The position numbers and the translations under genes are program-made. Under the pieces are notes generated by a model. The model saw only the letters and a list, made by a program, of their open reading frames with translations, was not told the origin of the DNA and ran no database searches. DNA of 47,576 bases from JAENVT01 sp040005915 (GTDB lineage Bacteria > Actinomycetota > Acidimicrobiia > Acidimicrobiales > Ilumatobacteraceae): positions 1 through 47,576 of the forward strand of contig JBDTYA010000074.1 of assembly GCA_040005915.1 (NCBI GenBank). Direction: 5' to 3'. Shown here one piece after another: positions 1 to 8,447 of this stretch (within the stretch, counting starts at the first letter, position 1; every line of letters begins with the position of its first letter).

Positions 1-110
1 TTCTAGTGGAGTGTTTCAAGCCCACCTGGGTGCGCCGCCGCACTCCACGAGCGAGGTGTCCCGCCACCCACCTGGTCCGTCGATGGTGATGTGGTGCGAG
101 GATGGTCGTC

Positions 111-920
111 ATGCAGACACGTTCACTTTCACCGAAGCATGCCGATGCACCGATGGTGCCGATCATCGGGATGGGCACGTCGAAGACGTTGGACACCGAT
201 GACCTCGTGCTCGCCGGCGAAGTGGTGTCGACCGCGCTCGGCGCGGGCACGACCTTGTTCGACTCGTCGCCGATGTACGGCAAGGCAGAACGCATGCTGG
301 GAGCAGCGCTCGAAAGTCGCCGCGCCGAGGCAGTGATCGCCACCAAGGTGTGGACAGACGACGACGAGGTGGCCGAGCACCAGATCGCGGCGTCCCTGTC
401 GTTCTACGGCGGCCACATCGAGCTCTTGCAGATCCACAACATGGTGCGCTGGCCGCAGCGGCTGCAACGCATCGAGGCGCTGCGCGACAACGGACAGGTC
501 ACGTTCGTCGGCGCGACCCATTGGCAGGCAACGAGCTTCGACGAGCTCGAGGCGGCCATGATCACGGGTCGCCTCGATGCGATTCAGATCCCGTACAACC
601 CCCGCGAACGCGAGGTCGAGGCCCGACTCCTGCCGCTGGCCGCCGAGCTCGGGCTTGGGGTGTTGATCATGCGGCCATTCGCTGCAGCAGACCTGATGCG
701 CAAGTCCCCGTCCGCCGCCGAACTCGAACCGCTCGAGCCCTTCGGCATCCACACGTGGAGCCAGGCGTTGTTGCAATGGGGACTGAGCCACCCGGCGACC
801 AGCGTCTCGATCCCCGCCACGTCGAAGCCTGCGAGGGCTACGGAGAACGCCGTCGCCGGCGACGCCGAGCCGCTCGACGAGGACCACCGCCAGTTGATCA
901 GCAGCCTCGCCGGAGCCTGA
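111..920 (+). CDS. Aldo/keto reductase family protein
   Basis: Probable NAD(P)H-dependent oxidoreductase of the aldo/keto reductase (TIM-barrel) superfamily; the substrate cannot be told. The N-terminal barrel start (PIIGMGTSK) is followed by all four family catalytic positions in order: Asp51 and Tyr56 in FDSSPMYG, Lys79 in ATKVW and His109 in LQIHN. The protein is about 269 residues, close to but slightly short of the usual 280-330. I chose ATG 111 because GAGG at 98-101 lies nine bases upstream; ATG 102 is an alternative three codons longer. It converges on the large regulator gene with only 12 bases between stops, so the two are not an operon. Family confident, role unknown. Confidence 0.85.
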   Translation: MQTRSLSPKHADAPMVPIIGMGTSKTLDTDDLVLAGEVVSTALGAGTTLFDSSPMYGKAERMLGAALESRRAEAVIATKVWTDDDEVAEHQIAASLSFYGGHIELLQIHNMVRWPQRLQRIEALRDNGQVTFVGATHWQATSFDELEAAMITGRLDAIQIPYNPREREVEARLLPLAAELGLGVLIMRPFAAADLMRKSPSAAELEPLEPFGIHTWSQALLQWGLSHPATSVSIPATSKPARATENAVAGDAEPLDEDHRQLISSLAGA

Positions 921-932
921 CTCGGCAGCGAG

Positions 933-3617
933 TCAGGAGACGCCGAGTTCGTCCATCATTTCTTGCCACGAACGGCGGACGCGTTGAGCGGACGCCTTAT
1001 CGCTGGATTCCTCGAGCGCTTCGATGTGGAGGCGCCACAGCGGATCGGCGTAGCGGTCGACGCTCAGTCCGCGCTCTGCCATCCGTGCTGCCTCTTGCGG
1101 CATGCCGATCTTCAGTGCCGCTTCGCCGGCGATCGTGCAGGCGCGCACCATGTCGAGCCGCAACTGCTCACGTTGGCCGACGACCCACTCCGCTGGGCCC
1201 TCGTCGAGCAGCAGATCACCGCGGTAGAGATCGGTCGCGCGTCGAGCCTCGTTGAACGAATGGCGATGATCGCCGTTGCTCGCTGCGTCGGCCGCAGAGG
1301 CCAGCAACGATTGGAACGAGCGCACGTCGAAGAACGCGCCGGCGCTCATCTCCACTTGGTACGCGTCACCCTGCCGCGTGATGCCGAACGACGGTCGACC
1401 GGGCATCAGCTTGCGAAGCGACGAGACAGCTACCTGCAGGCTGTGCCGTGCCGCGTCGGGCTCGACGTCGGGCCACAATGAATCCATCAACACCTCGCGG
1501 TGCACCGGCCGACCGGCATGCAGGGCCAGCAATCGCAACACCGACAGGGCGCGCGGTCGGACGGCCGACAGATCGAGAGGCGAGTTGTCGATGACGATCT
1601 CGAGCGCATCGAAGCAATAGACCTGGGTGGCGACGACCGCCGCCGTGGTCTGGCGAACGCGCGGTGCACACAACTGGGCGACCAGATCGACCATCGCTAC
1701 CGCGCCGAGATCGTCGAACGCCGTCGTGGCTTCGTCGAACGCCTGACCCGCATGCTCGGAGCGCAGCACATGCCCGAGCCCCTCGAAAAGTAGTGCCAAT
1801 GCTGCGCCCCAGGCATCGGAGTCGCGTTCGCAGTCGTCGTGCACAGCGTGGGCGACCTCGCACCCGTCGGTCTGCGTCGTGAGCGCCAACGTCGCTCGCG
1901 TCATGCGCGCAGTCCAACCGAGGCCGCACCGATCGAGCACGGATGCGGTCTTTTCGACGCGAGCTGCCTCGAGGCCCTCAGCCTCGTCCTCGACGGCCAT
2001 CATCCCATCGGCGATGACGAGCGCGAACTCGGCGATCGCTGCCGACCGACTGTCAGCAAGGGGATGGCGCAACACTTCCGCCATGATCTCTCCGGCGAGG
2101 TCCGGTTGATTGGTGATCAGCAAGGCAAAGCCACGGCCGAGCACATCGCCGAGTTCGCCGGGCTCGAGCCGATCGGACTGCCGCATCGGAACGGCACCGC
2201 TCGCGCCCCGGTCGGTCGCCGGGGTCTGGGCGAACCGCCGCAAGGCGCCGAGCCACCCCGCGGGGACCGGCGCGTCGGCATCTGCCCAACCGGCAAGGTC
2301 TGACCGCTCCTCTTCGCAGGTGCGCGCCAGCATGTCGATGGCTGCTCCCACGGCCGCGCGGTCGTAGTCACGGAGTGCCGCGCCGAGGCGACCGTTGACT
2401 GCGCGCTCGCGCGCTCTCGCCAGGAGCAAATAGGGATCGTTCTCGATGATCGACGCAGGGACCATCTCGATCCATGCGTCGTCGACGACGTGACCGAGCA
2501 GCGACGGGTGGGCCATCCGGTGCAGGACCAAGCGGCTGACCGCGGTCCATTCGCCGGCACGGCTGTATGCGTGCAACGCATCGTCGATTCGTCCCTCGGC
2601 TTCCAGCAGGTCGCCGACGCGCCGATGGTGCGCGGCTGCGTCGGCAGCGCCGCAGCGTTGCTGCAGGACCGCGTCGAGGTGAGCGCGGAGTACCTCGTGA
2701 TATCGATAGGACCCACGTTGATCGATCGCGATCGTGAACAGCTGATTGCGCTCGAGGTGCTCCAACACCGACGCGCAATCCGTCCGCCCCGTGACCCGGT
2801 CGCACAACTCGCCGGTCAGCACCGGCAGCGCCGAAGTCTCGATCAAGAACGTCTGGAGGTCTGCGGGCAGGCCGGCGAGCACGTTGCGGGCCAGATAGTC
2901 GCGGCCGACCCGCGTGTTGCTGAGCTCCCCGATCAACCTCCGCCGTGCATCCAACGGCTGGTCTCGCGCGGCCAGGTTGTAGAGCTGCAGACCAGCAGCC
3001 CAGCCCTCCGTCCGCGTGATCAACATCGCCACATCTGCCGGACCGAGGATCATGTTGTAGTGCTCTCGGAACAGCCGGTCGGCCTCCCACGTGCGGAAGC
3101 GCAGATCGTCGGCGGTGATCTCGAGCAGTTCCTCGGCGAGCATCAGTCGGCTGATGTCGAATTCGGGATGGCTCCGCGTGCCCGCGGCGATCACCAACTT
3201 GGCAGGTTGCCTATCGATGAGTCGCCCGAGCTCCGACTCGGCGAGCGTCGCCGCGATCACGTGCAGGTCGTCGATGACCAGCGCGACCTGCGTGCCAGGC
3301 CAGCTCTCGATCCCTGCGGCGAGCGTCGCCGGTGACGACCCATCGAGCTCGACCCCGATTGCACTTCCGACCACACGGGCGATCTCGGCGAGGCATCCGT
3401 CGGGCGAGATCTCGAGTTGGTCGGCCGGGCACCAAGCGACGGGTGTGGCGCGCGTCGTGAACTGACGCAACGCTGTTGTCTTGCCGGAGCCGGCGGGAGC
3501 GACGACGAGCGTGAGGCGAAACCTCCAGAGTTGATCGATCAGAGCATCGACACGCTGGCGCGAAAGGGTCGCGCTTGTCCGGGGACCAGTGTTCCTGGTT
3601 CTCGGCGCGACCCTCAT
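933..3617 (-). CDS. LuxR/MalT-like STAND ATPase regulator with C-terminal OmpR-type HTH and BTAD domain
   Basis: Large (894 aa) signal-transducing transcriptional regulator. A P-loop sits near the N-terminus (APAGSGKTT, Lys46-Thr47) and a Walker B-like segment follows (VALVIDDLHV, about residues 110-120), giving a MalT-type STAND nucleotide-binding core. The middle is helical and TPR-like. The last 250 residues carry a winged-helix DNA-binding domain (LDLSAVRPRALSVLRLLALH, then LWPDVEPDAARHSLQVAVSS) and a bacterial transcriptional activator (BTAD) domain ending at MDELGVS. The P-loop ATPase is N-terminal and the SARP-like part C-terminal, the reverse of AfsR. No target operon is obvious; the divergent side holds only a 120-base spacer and the PAAR-like gene. 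Confidence 0.85.
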   Translation of the reverse strand: MRVAPRTRNTGPRTSATLSRQRVDALIDQLWRFRLTLVVAPAGSGKTTALRQFTTRATPVAWCPADQLEISPDGCLAEIARVVGSAIGVELDGSSPATLAAGIESWPGTQVALVIDDLHVIAATLAESELGRLIDRQPAKLVIAAGTRSHPEFDISRLMLAEELLEITADDLRFRTWEADRLFREHYNMILGPADVAMLITRTEGWAAGLQLYNLAARDQPLDARRRLIGELSNTRVGRDYLARNVLAGLPADLQTFLIETSALPVLTGELCDRVTGRTDCASVLEHLERNQLFTIAIDQRGSYRYHEVLRAHLDAVLQQRCGAADAAAHHRRVGDLLEAEGRIDDALHAYSRAGEWTAVSRLVLHRMAHPSLLGHVVDDAWIEMVPASIIENDPYLLLARARERAVNGRLGAALRDYDRAAVGAAIDMLARTCEEERSDLAGWADADAPVPAGWLGALRRFAQTPATDRGASGAVPMRQSDRLEPGELGDVLGRGFALLITNQPDLAGEIMAEVLRHPLADSRSAAIAEFALVIADGMMAVEDEAEGLEAARVEKTASVLDRCGLGWTARMTRATLALTTQTDGCEVAHAVHDDCERDSDAWGAALALLFEGLGHVLRSEHAGQAFDEATTAFDDLGAVAMVDLVAQLCAPRVRQTTAAVVATQVYCFDALEIVIDNSPLDLSAVRPRALSVLRLLALHAGRPVHREVLMDSLWPDVEPDAARHSLQVAVSSLRKLMPGRPSFGITRQGDAYQVEMSAGAFFDVRSFQSLLASAADAASNGDHRHSFNEARRATDLYRGDLLLDEGPAEWVVGQREQLRLDMVRACTIAGEAALKIGMPQEAARMAERGLSVDRYADPLWRLHIEALEESSDKASAQRVRRSWQEMMDELGVS

Positions 3618-3740
3618 CCACGTCCCTTCGCAACCCCTCGCAGGCCGTAGTCACCGTATCGCATGAAGCGCCTGATGTCTACGGACGGTGGTTGATCGCT
3701 CACAGGAACATGAGCGCCGGCGGGCTCGCCGAGATACGCG

Positions 3741-4133
3741 TTACGCGGTTTGGGTCTGCATCTGCCCAGGATTGGTGATCGTGATGACCCCACCCCATGC
3801 ACAATTGCACATGCAGGTGTTGGTCAGGGCCGGAGCCCCGTCGATCATCACGGTTGGCGAGCCAGGCGACCACGGCGAAGTCGTCATCGGGATGCAGGGC
3901 TGCGGGGTCAACACGCCAAGAGCGGCGGATGTCGCCGCCGCAACCTGCGGGTTCGACGGTGTCATGCACATCCCGAACGGGGCGATGTTGACGTTCGGCG
4001 CGAAGTCCTGGATGGTCGCTGCCATTTGTCCGCCTGCCTGAACCGGGCGACCCTTCGGAATCACCGTCAACACAGACGGCGCGACACCGAAGCTGCACAT
4101 CAGTTGAGCGGTCGCGACAACCTGCACTCCCAT
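3741..4133 (-). CDS. PAAR-like protein (DUF4280 family)
   Basis: The 130-residue protein matches the DUF4280 PAAR-like pattern. It has CSFG early, then NVNIAPFGMCMTPSNP, QVAAATSAALGVLTP, QPCIPMTTSPWSPGSP and a final CNCAWGGVITITNPGQ. Glycines, prolines and cysteines are regularly placed, as in tip proteins of contractile injection machines (type VI secretion or extracellular contractile systems). Family knowledge says such proteins cap the VgrG-type spike or carry effectors. No sheath, tube, baseplate or VgrG gene is in this window, so it is an orphan here. It follows the DUF3500 gene on the same strand, but a hairpin at 4201-4218 separates them, so separate transcription is likely. Confidence 0.85.
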   Translation of the reverse strand: MGVQVVATAQLMCSFGVAPSVLTVIPKGRPVQAGGQMAATIQDFAPNVNIAPFGMCMTPSNPQVAAATSAALGVLTPQPCIPMTTSPWSPGSPTVMIDGAPALTNTCMCNCAWGGVITITNPGQMQTQTA

Positions 4134-4200
4134 GACAACACCGTAGGACGCCGCCGCTCATTCGTGACCGGCGGCGGACGAAGGCGAGCGGGCAGCCATC

Positions 4201-4218
4201 GTTGCCCCTTCGGGCAAC
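4201..4218 (-). terminator. Hairpin after DUF3500 gene
   Basis: A perfect 7-bp stem, GTTGCCC / GGGCAAC, closes a four-base loop (CTTC). It lies nine bases beyond the stop of the DUF3500 gene on the minus strand and 67 bases before the PAAR-like start. There is no T-run, as is common for high-GC actinobacterial terminators. Confidence 0.55.
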
Positions 4219-4226
4219 CCGCGTGA

Positions 4227-5369
4227 TCAGCCGTGGTGATGCTCGTCGCGGTGACGGGCCAGCGGGTCGTCAGCGAAGTCGCCGCGCGGATCGCGCCACA
4301 CGGTGTGCACGTGGTTCGCGCCGCGGGCAGAGTTGTCGTATTCGACCAGGATCGTCGGACCGTGCAATCGGTAGTAGTGCGGTTGCCCGGGCTCGAGCCC
4401 ACCCGCCCACATCAGGTGCACGTCATCGAGCGCGGCGCCCGCGAACTTCGCCGCCTCCTCGTCCGCGACGTCGTCGGGGAGCCGGTCGGTGTACAACCGC
4501 AGCAGGGCGTTCAACATGCCGCGCTGACCGACGTCCATCACCCCTGCGGCAAGTCCCTTCGGTCGACGGGTGAACGACATCGCCTCGTGGTCCTCGGGGC
4601 GTACACCGGTGAAGGCGTCGAGTCTGTCCTGTGATCGCTGCAGACCGTCGCCTACCTCGCCCTCGAAGGGTTTGCGCCACACGAGCGGCAACGCGATCGG
4701 CTCATCGCCATCCGACAGCGACGGTCGATTGGCGCCGACGAGATCGGTCGGCGCTCGCGGCGCGACGATGGCGATGGCGCGCTGCTCGGCCGATAGCGAA
4801 CGCGTCAACTCTCGGCCCAGATCCTCGACACCGCCGAGTGGCCGCAGCGGGTGGGGGCCGAGCAATGGAGAGCTCGCCGGATCGGCACCGAAGAACAGCG
4901 GCGTGGCGCCACTCAACACCCCATCGATGATCGTGAAGTTGAGCGAGATGTGATGGCCGCCGAGCCGCCAGCTCCAGGTGCGGTCGGCCGTCGGGGATCC
5001 GAAGAAGCGCACGTAGTACATCAGCGGATCGCGTCCTCGCGGTCGCTCGAACGACGCGGTGAACCCATCGATCTGATCGAGCACGTTCTCGAGACCGATG
5101 ATCGTCGCCGCCGTCACGTACCCCGGCGTCGACAGGCCGGCGGCGACCAATCGATACAGCAGACGATGCTGGGGCTGCGTCATCGCCGCCAAGGTCAGCC
5201 CGCCGTGATCGGTCGGTGTGTAGAACCACAGTCGTCGTTCGTCGTCGGCTGGGAATGGGTACAGCGCCAACTTCCGTTGACCGTCATCGAGCGAAACGAT
5301 CAGCCGCTCGGCCTCCTCCGCCATCTGCGCGGCCACTCGAGTTCGGGCTGGTGTCGCTGTCTCATCCAT
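4227..5369 (-). CDS. DUF3500 domain-containing protein
   Basis: A 380-residue protein of the DUF3500 family, whose biochemical role is not established. Recognisable family segments are RRLWFYTPTDHGGLTL near residue 50, the central WSWRLGGHHISLNFTIIDG and the C-terminal HYYRLHGPTILVEYDN followed by NHVHTVWRDPRGDF. The many conserved histidines and aromatic residues, with a His-rich tail, would suit metal binding, but that is inference. No signal peptide is evident. It lies 30 bases downstream of the thiamine-diphosphate enzyme gene on the same strand and is probably its operon partner. Confidence 0.85.
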   Translation of the reverse strand: MDETATPARTRVAAQMAEEAERLIVSLDDGQRKLALYPFPADDERRLWFYTPTDHGGLTLAAMTQPQHRLLYRLVAAGLSTPGYVTAATIIGLENVLDQIDGFTASFERPRGRDPLMYYVRFFGSPTADRTWSWRLGGHHISLNFTIIDGVLSGATPLFFGADPASSPLLGPHPLRPLGGVEDLGRELTRSLSAEQRAIAIVAPRAPTDLVGANRPSLSDGDEPIALPLVWRKPFEGEVGDGLQRSQDRLDAFTGVRPEDHEAMSFTRRPKGLAAGVMDVGQRGMLNALLRLYTDRLPDDVADEEAAKFAGAALDDVHLMWAGGLEPGQPHYYRLHGPTILVEYDNSARGANHVHTVWRDPRGDFADDPLARHRDEHHHG

Positions 5370-5399
5370 CTCCGGCTCACTCCCCTCGAACGTTGTCGG

Positions 5400-6974
5400 T
5401 CAGCCGCGGGTGGCTGTGATCAGAGGCACATACGTCGCAGGGTCGATCCGGGCGTCGATCAATCGAGGTTCGTACCAGCCCCCGGCGAGTGCCGCCGAAA
5501 CCTCGGCCGCGGTGGTGACCGTGACGGCATCGAGCCCCATCGCGTTGGCGACCTGGGCATAGTCGACCGGCGCGAAGCGCACTGCCGATGCGCCGCCTTG
5601 ACCAGGTCTCTGCTTGACCTCGATCAGGCTCAGCGCGGCATCGTCGAACACCACGACCGTGACCGGCAACTGCAATCTGGCGAGGGTCTCCAGCTCGGCA
5701 AGCGTCATGGCGAGGCCGCCGTCACCGACCATGCAAACGACGGGTGTGCCCGGTCTGGCCAGTGCCGCGGCGATCGCCGCCGGCAGCGCAAAACCCATTG
5801 TCGCCAAGCCGTTGGAGATCAGCAGCTGCAGAGGGCCCGTTGCTCGCCAGAACGGCATGATGGCGAGGAAATGTGCACCGGCATCGACCGTTGCAATCAC
5901 ATCGCGCGGCGCCGCGAGGGCAACCGCCGATGCCAGTTCCAGCGGCCCGAAGCCGCCGAACGCTGTACACGCCAGCGTGGCGCGTGCAGCGGCGAGTGCG
6001 GCAGATCCCGAGTCGTGCTCCCATCCCGAGCAGGGCCCGAGCACAACACGATCGAGCATCGAGTCGAGCGGGCCAACGACCTCGACGGCGATCGGCGCGA
6101 GCGTGGCGCAGGCGGTGACCTCGGAGACCGAGACGACGGGCGAGCCATACCGCCAACGCGTCGGCATCGGCTCGACCTGATCGAAGCCGATCGCCACGAC
6201 GAGGTCGGCCTGGGTGAGCAACGGCGATTCGATCACTCCGCTCGTGAACAGCCCGGCCAACTGAGGATGACCCTCGGGAATGACTCCCAGCGCTTGGTAG
6301 GTCAGTAACACCGGACACCCGAGTCGCTCCACGGCGGCCCGCACGGCGGCCACCGACGAGGTGGCCTCGAGACCCACGATAACAACGGGCTTCACCGCGT
6401 TGCGCACCAGTTCCGCGGCGTGCGCGACGACCTCGTCGGTGGCCGCTGTGGGTGCTACTCGTGTCGGCGGCGCGACCTCCTTCCCGCTGGGGTCGTAGTC
6501 CATGTGCACCGCGCCGGTCGGTCGCGCTGCAGCAAGATCGAGCGCGGCGCGAACGGTTGTGGGAGCGCCGGGAGCGTCGGCGAGGCGTCCACTGAACTTC
6601 GTGACGGCGCCGAACATCTGCAGCTGATCGAATCGTTGATGGCCGAATACTTCGCGGTCGGCGCCGGGCACGCAGTCGGTGACGACGAGCAGTGGGAAGC
6701 GATCCAGAGTTGCCTGCGCCGCGCCGTTCATCGCGCACGCCGCACCGGGCCCGCGGGTGGCGATCGCCATGCCAGGTCGGCCCGTGAGCAAGCCGTACGT
6801 TGCGGCCATCATGCAGGCCGTCGTCTCGCCGTGGGTCAGAACGAATCTGAGCCCCGCCTCGATCACTGCACCGACGACCTCGAGATTGGGTCCGCCGCCG
6901 GGGAATCCGAACACGACATCCGCTCCGCGATCGCGAACACCTTCAGCCAACACTCTTGCCAACCCGTCACTCAT
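5400..6974 (-). CDS. Thiamine pyrophosphate-dependent enzyme (acetolactate synthase/benzoylformate decarboxylase-like)
   Basis: A 524-residue ThDP enzyme with the full three-domain order. The pyrimidine-binding domain has the activating glutamate Glu50 in LTHGETTA. A central domain follows (VKPVVIVGLEATSS). The pyrophosphate-binding domain has the metal motif GDGGLAMTLAELETL and ends at VFDDAALSLI, where acetolactate synthases usually have Asn. The family decarboxylates 2-keto acids or condenses the resulting aldehyde. The sequence alone does not fix the substrate, and no regulatory subunit gene is nearby, which argues against the housekeeping IlvB. It is the first gene of a probable two-gene unit with DUF3500. 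The 252 bases upstream also hold the htrA promoter. Confidence 0.85.
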   Translation of the reverse strand: MSDGLARVLAEGVRDRGADVVFGFPGGGPNLEVVGAVIEAGLRFVLTHGETTACMMAATYGLLTGRPGMAIATRGPGAACAMNGAAQATLDRFPLLVVTDCVPGADREVFGHQRFDQLQMFGAVTKFSGRLADAPGAPTTVRAALDLAAARPTGAVHMDYDPSGKEVAPPTRVAPTAATDEVVAHAAELVRNAVKPVVIVGLEATSSVAAVRAAVERLGCPVLLTYQALGVIPEGHPQLAGLFTSGVIESPLLTQADLVVAIGFDQVEPMPTRWRYGSPVVSVSEVTACATLAPIAVEVVGPLDSMLDRVVLGPCSGWEHDSGSAALAAARATLACTAFGGFGPLELASAVALAAPRDVIATVDAGAHFLAIMPFWRATGPLQLLISNGLATMGFALPAAIAAALARPGTPVVCMVGDGGLAMTLAELETLARLQLPVTVVVFDDAALSLIEVKQRPGQGGASAVRFAPVDYAQVANAMGLDAVTVTTAAEVSAALAGGWYEPRLIDARIDPATYVPLITATRG

Positions 6975-7140
6975 ACGATCCGGACGCTATTCCACCGATC
7001 GGTGGGCGACGACCATCGGCAGCACTGGAGTCGTCCACACTCGTGACATCGAGCCGCGTGGCCGGCGCCCGGTCTGATTCGCCGACCGTGCTCCGCTTGA
7101 AGGCGAACCAACACCCGTCGATTCGGTGATCGGCTGCGAA

Positions 7141-7166
7141 CTGAAGGAGGCTTCAGGTCGCTTCAG
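7141..7166 (+). promoter_or_regulatory. Triple hexamer box upstream of htrA
   Basis: The site reads CTGAAG-GAGG-CTTCAG-GTCG-CTTCAG. It is three copies of one hexamer (the first inverted) at exact 10-bp steps, ending 60 bases before the protease start. The same arrangement occurs at 11654-11679. Direct hexamers one helical turn apart are typical of OmpR-family response-regulator sites, so the neighbouring response regulator is the likely binder (inference). Confidence 0.7.
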
Positions 7167-7226
7167 AACGACATCAGCGCCACGGCGTCATCATGGGCAT
7201 TCACGAAATCCGAAAGGAAGAAAGTC

Positions 7227-8444
7227 ATGTTCAGAGAAGACGATCTCTCCACTCCCCCGCAGAATCCGTGGAAGTCACCTTCCTGGGGGGCCCCGGTCGG
7301 AACGACCCCGGCTCGCGACATCGCCGTGCCCGGTAGTGCCACAGTCATCGAACCACCGAGGCCCAGCCGCGTCGGTCGCCGTCGTATGGCCCTCGCTGCA
7401 GTGGCGGTCGTCACCATCGCCGCGGGCACCGTTGGAGGCGCGATCGCCGGACGGAACTCGCGCCCGGCCGCTGTTGCGCCGGCGACGTCGTCTGCGAATA
7501 CGGGCGGGTTCGACACGACGTCGGTCAATCCGGCAAACCCCGCCAAGGCCGACGTCTCGGCACTGATCAGCACAGCGCTGCCTGGTGTCGTCAGCATCAG
7601 TGTGGTGTTGAGCGGCGGCCAGGCCGCGGGCACAGGTTTCGTGATCAGCAGTGACGGCCAGATCGCAACCAACGCGCATGTCGTTGCTGATGCAACAAAG
7701 ATCGAGGTCGAGTTCTCCGACGGATCGACAGCGGCCGCCAAGGTGCTCGGCGTCGACCGCACCGACGACCTGGCAGTGATCAAAGTAGACAAGACAGGTC
7801 TGAAGGCGTTGCCATTGGGCAAGTCTGCCGACCTGCGGATCGGTGAGCCCGTCGTCGCCATCGGTAACGCGTTGGCCCTCACCGGCGGGCCGACGGCGAC
7901 CGAAGGCATCGTCTCGGCAGTCGATCGAACTATCGACACCAGCGACGGCGAGCACCTGACCCACCTCGTGCAAACCGACGCGGCGATCAACCCGGGCAAC
8001 TCCGGTGGGCCATTGTTGACACTCGACGGCGAGGTCGTCGGCATCAACTCGGCCGGCTCGCAGAACGCTCAGAACATCGGCTTTGCCATTGCCATAGATA
8101 CAGCGCAACCGATCATCGAGCAACTGCAGCAGGGCAAGACGGTGACGAAGGCCTACCTCGGCGTGTCGACGACGGTCGTTGACGCGACTGTCGCGGCGCA
8201 GAGCGGGCTCGACGTGGATCACGGTCTGCTGGTCGCCGATGTCGCCGGCAACTCCGCCGCAGAAACGGCGGGTATTCAGCCGGGTGACGTGATCGTGTCG
8301 ATCAACGGCAAGGCCACTGGCGACAACACCGTCCTCGGTGACGAGATCCGCACAGCCGGCGCAGGCAAGGTCGTCCACCTGAAGATCGACCGCAAGGGCA
8401 AGACCATCGACGTCGACGCAACGTTGTCGACACACGCCGCCTGA
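7227..8444 (+). CDS. HtrA/DegP-family trypsin-like serine protease with PDZ domain
   Basis: Membrane-anchored envelope protease, 405 aa. A Pro-rich cytoplasmic N-terminus (1-50) precedes one membrane segment (about 54-76, MALAAVAVVTIAAG) and a low-complexity linker. The trypsin-like domain has an intact catalytic triad: His151 in ATNAHVVA, Asp181 in RTDDLAVIK and Ser259 in NPGNSGGPLL. A PDZ domain follows (about 310-400; LLVADVAGNSAAETAGIQPG). Size and order match PepD/HtrA proteins of actinobacteria that degrade misfolded extracytoplasmic proteins. The start is ATG 7227 with GGAAG upstream. The promoter region carries the 26-bp hexamer box shared with the two-component operon 4.5 kb away, which suggests it belongs to that regulon. 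It converges on the antiporter gene with three bases between stops. Confidence 0.93.
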   Translation: MFREDDLSTPPQNPWKSPSWGAPVGTTPARDIAVPGSATVIEPPRPSRVGRRRMALAAVAVVTIAAGTVGGAIAGRNSRPAAVAPATSSANTGGFDTTSVNPANPAKADVSALISTALPGVVSISVVLSGGQAAGTGFVISSDGQIATNAHVVADATKIEVEFSDGSTAAAKVLGVDRTDDLAVIKVDKTGLKALPLGKSADLRIGEPVVAIGNALALTGGPTATEGIVSAVDRTIDTSDGEHLTHLVQTDAAINPGNSGGPLLTLDGEVVGINSAGSQNAQNIGFAIAIDTAQPIIEQLQQGKTVTKAYLGVSTTVVDATVAAQSGLDVDHGLLVADVAGNSAAETAGIQPGDVIVSINGKATGDNTVLGDEIRTAGAGKVVHLKIDRKGKTIDVDATLSTHAA

Positions 8445-8447
8445 CGA

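Noticed and set aside
1..110. Short frames at the left edge
   Set aside because: No start, ribosome site or motif; treated as upstream sequence of the aldo/keto reductase.
5216..6308. Long plus-strand frames over the ThDP and DUF3500 genes
   Set aside because: Antisense shadows of high-GC codon bias; Arg/Gln-rich with no domain.
3741..7000. A contractile injection or type VI gene cluster around the PAAR-like gene
   Set aside because: Neighbours are a regulator, DUF3500 and a ThDP enzyme; no sheath, tube or baseplate gene.
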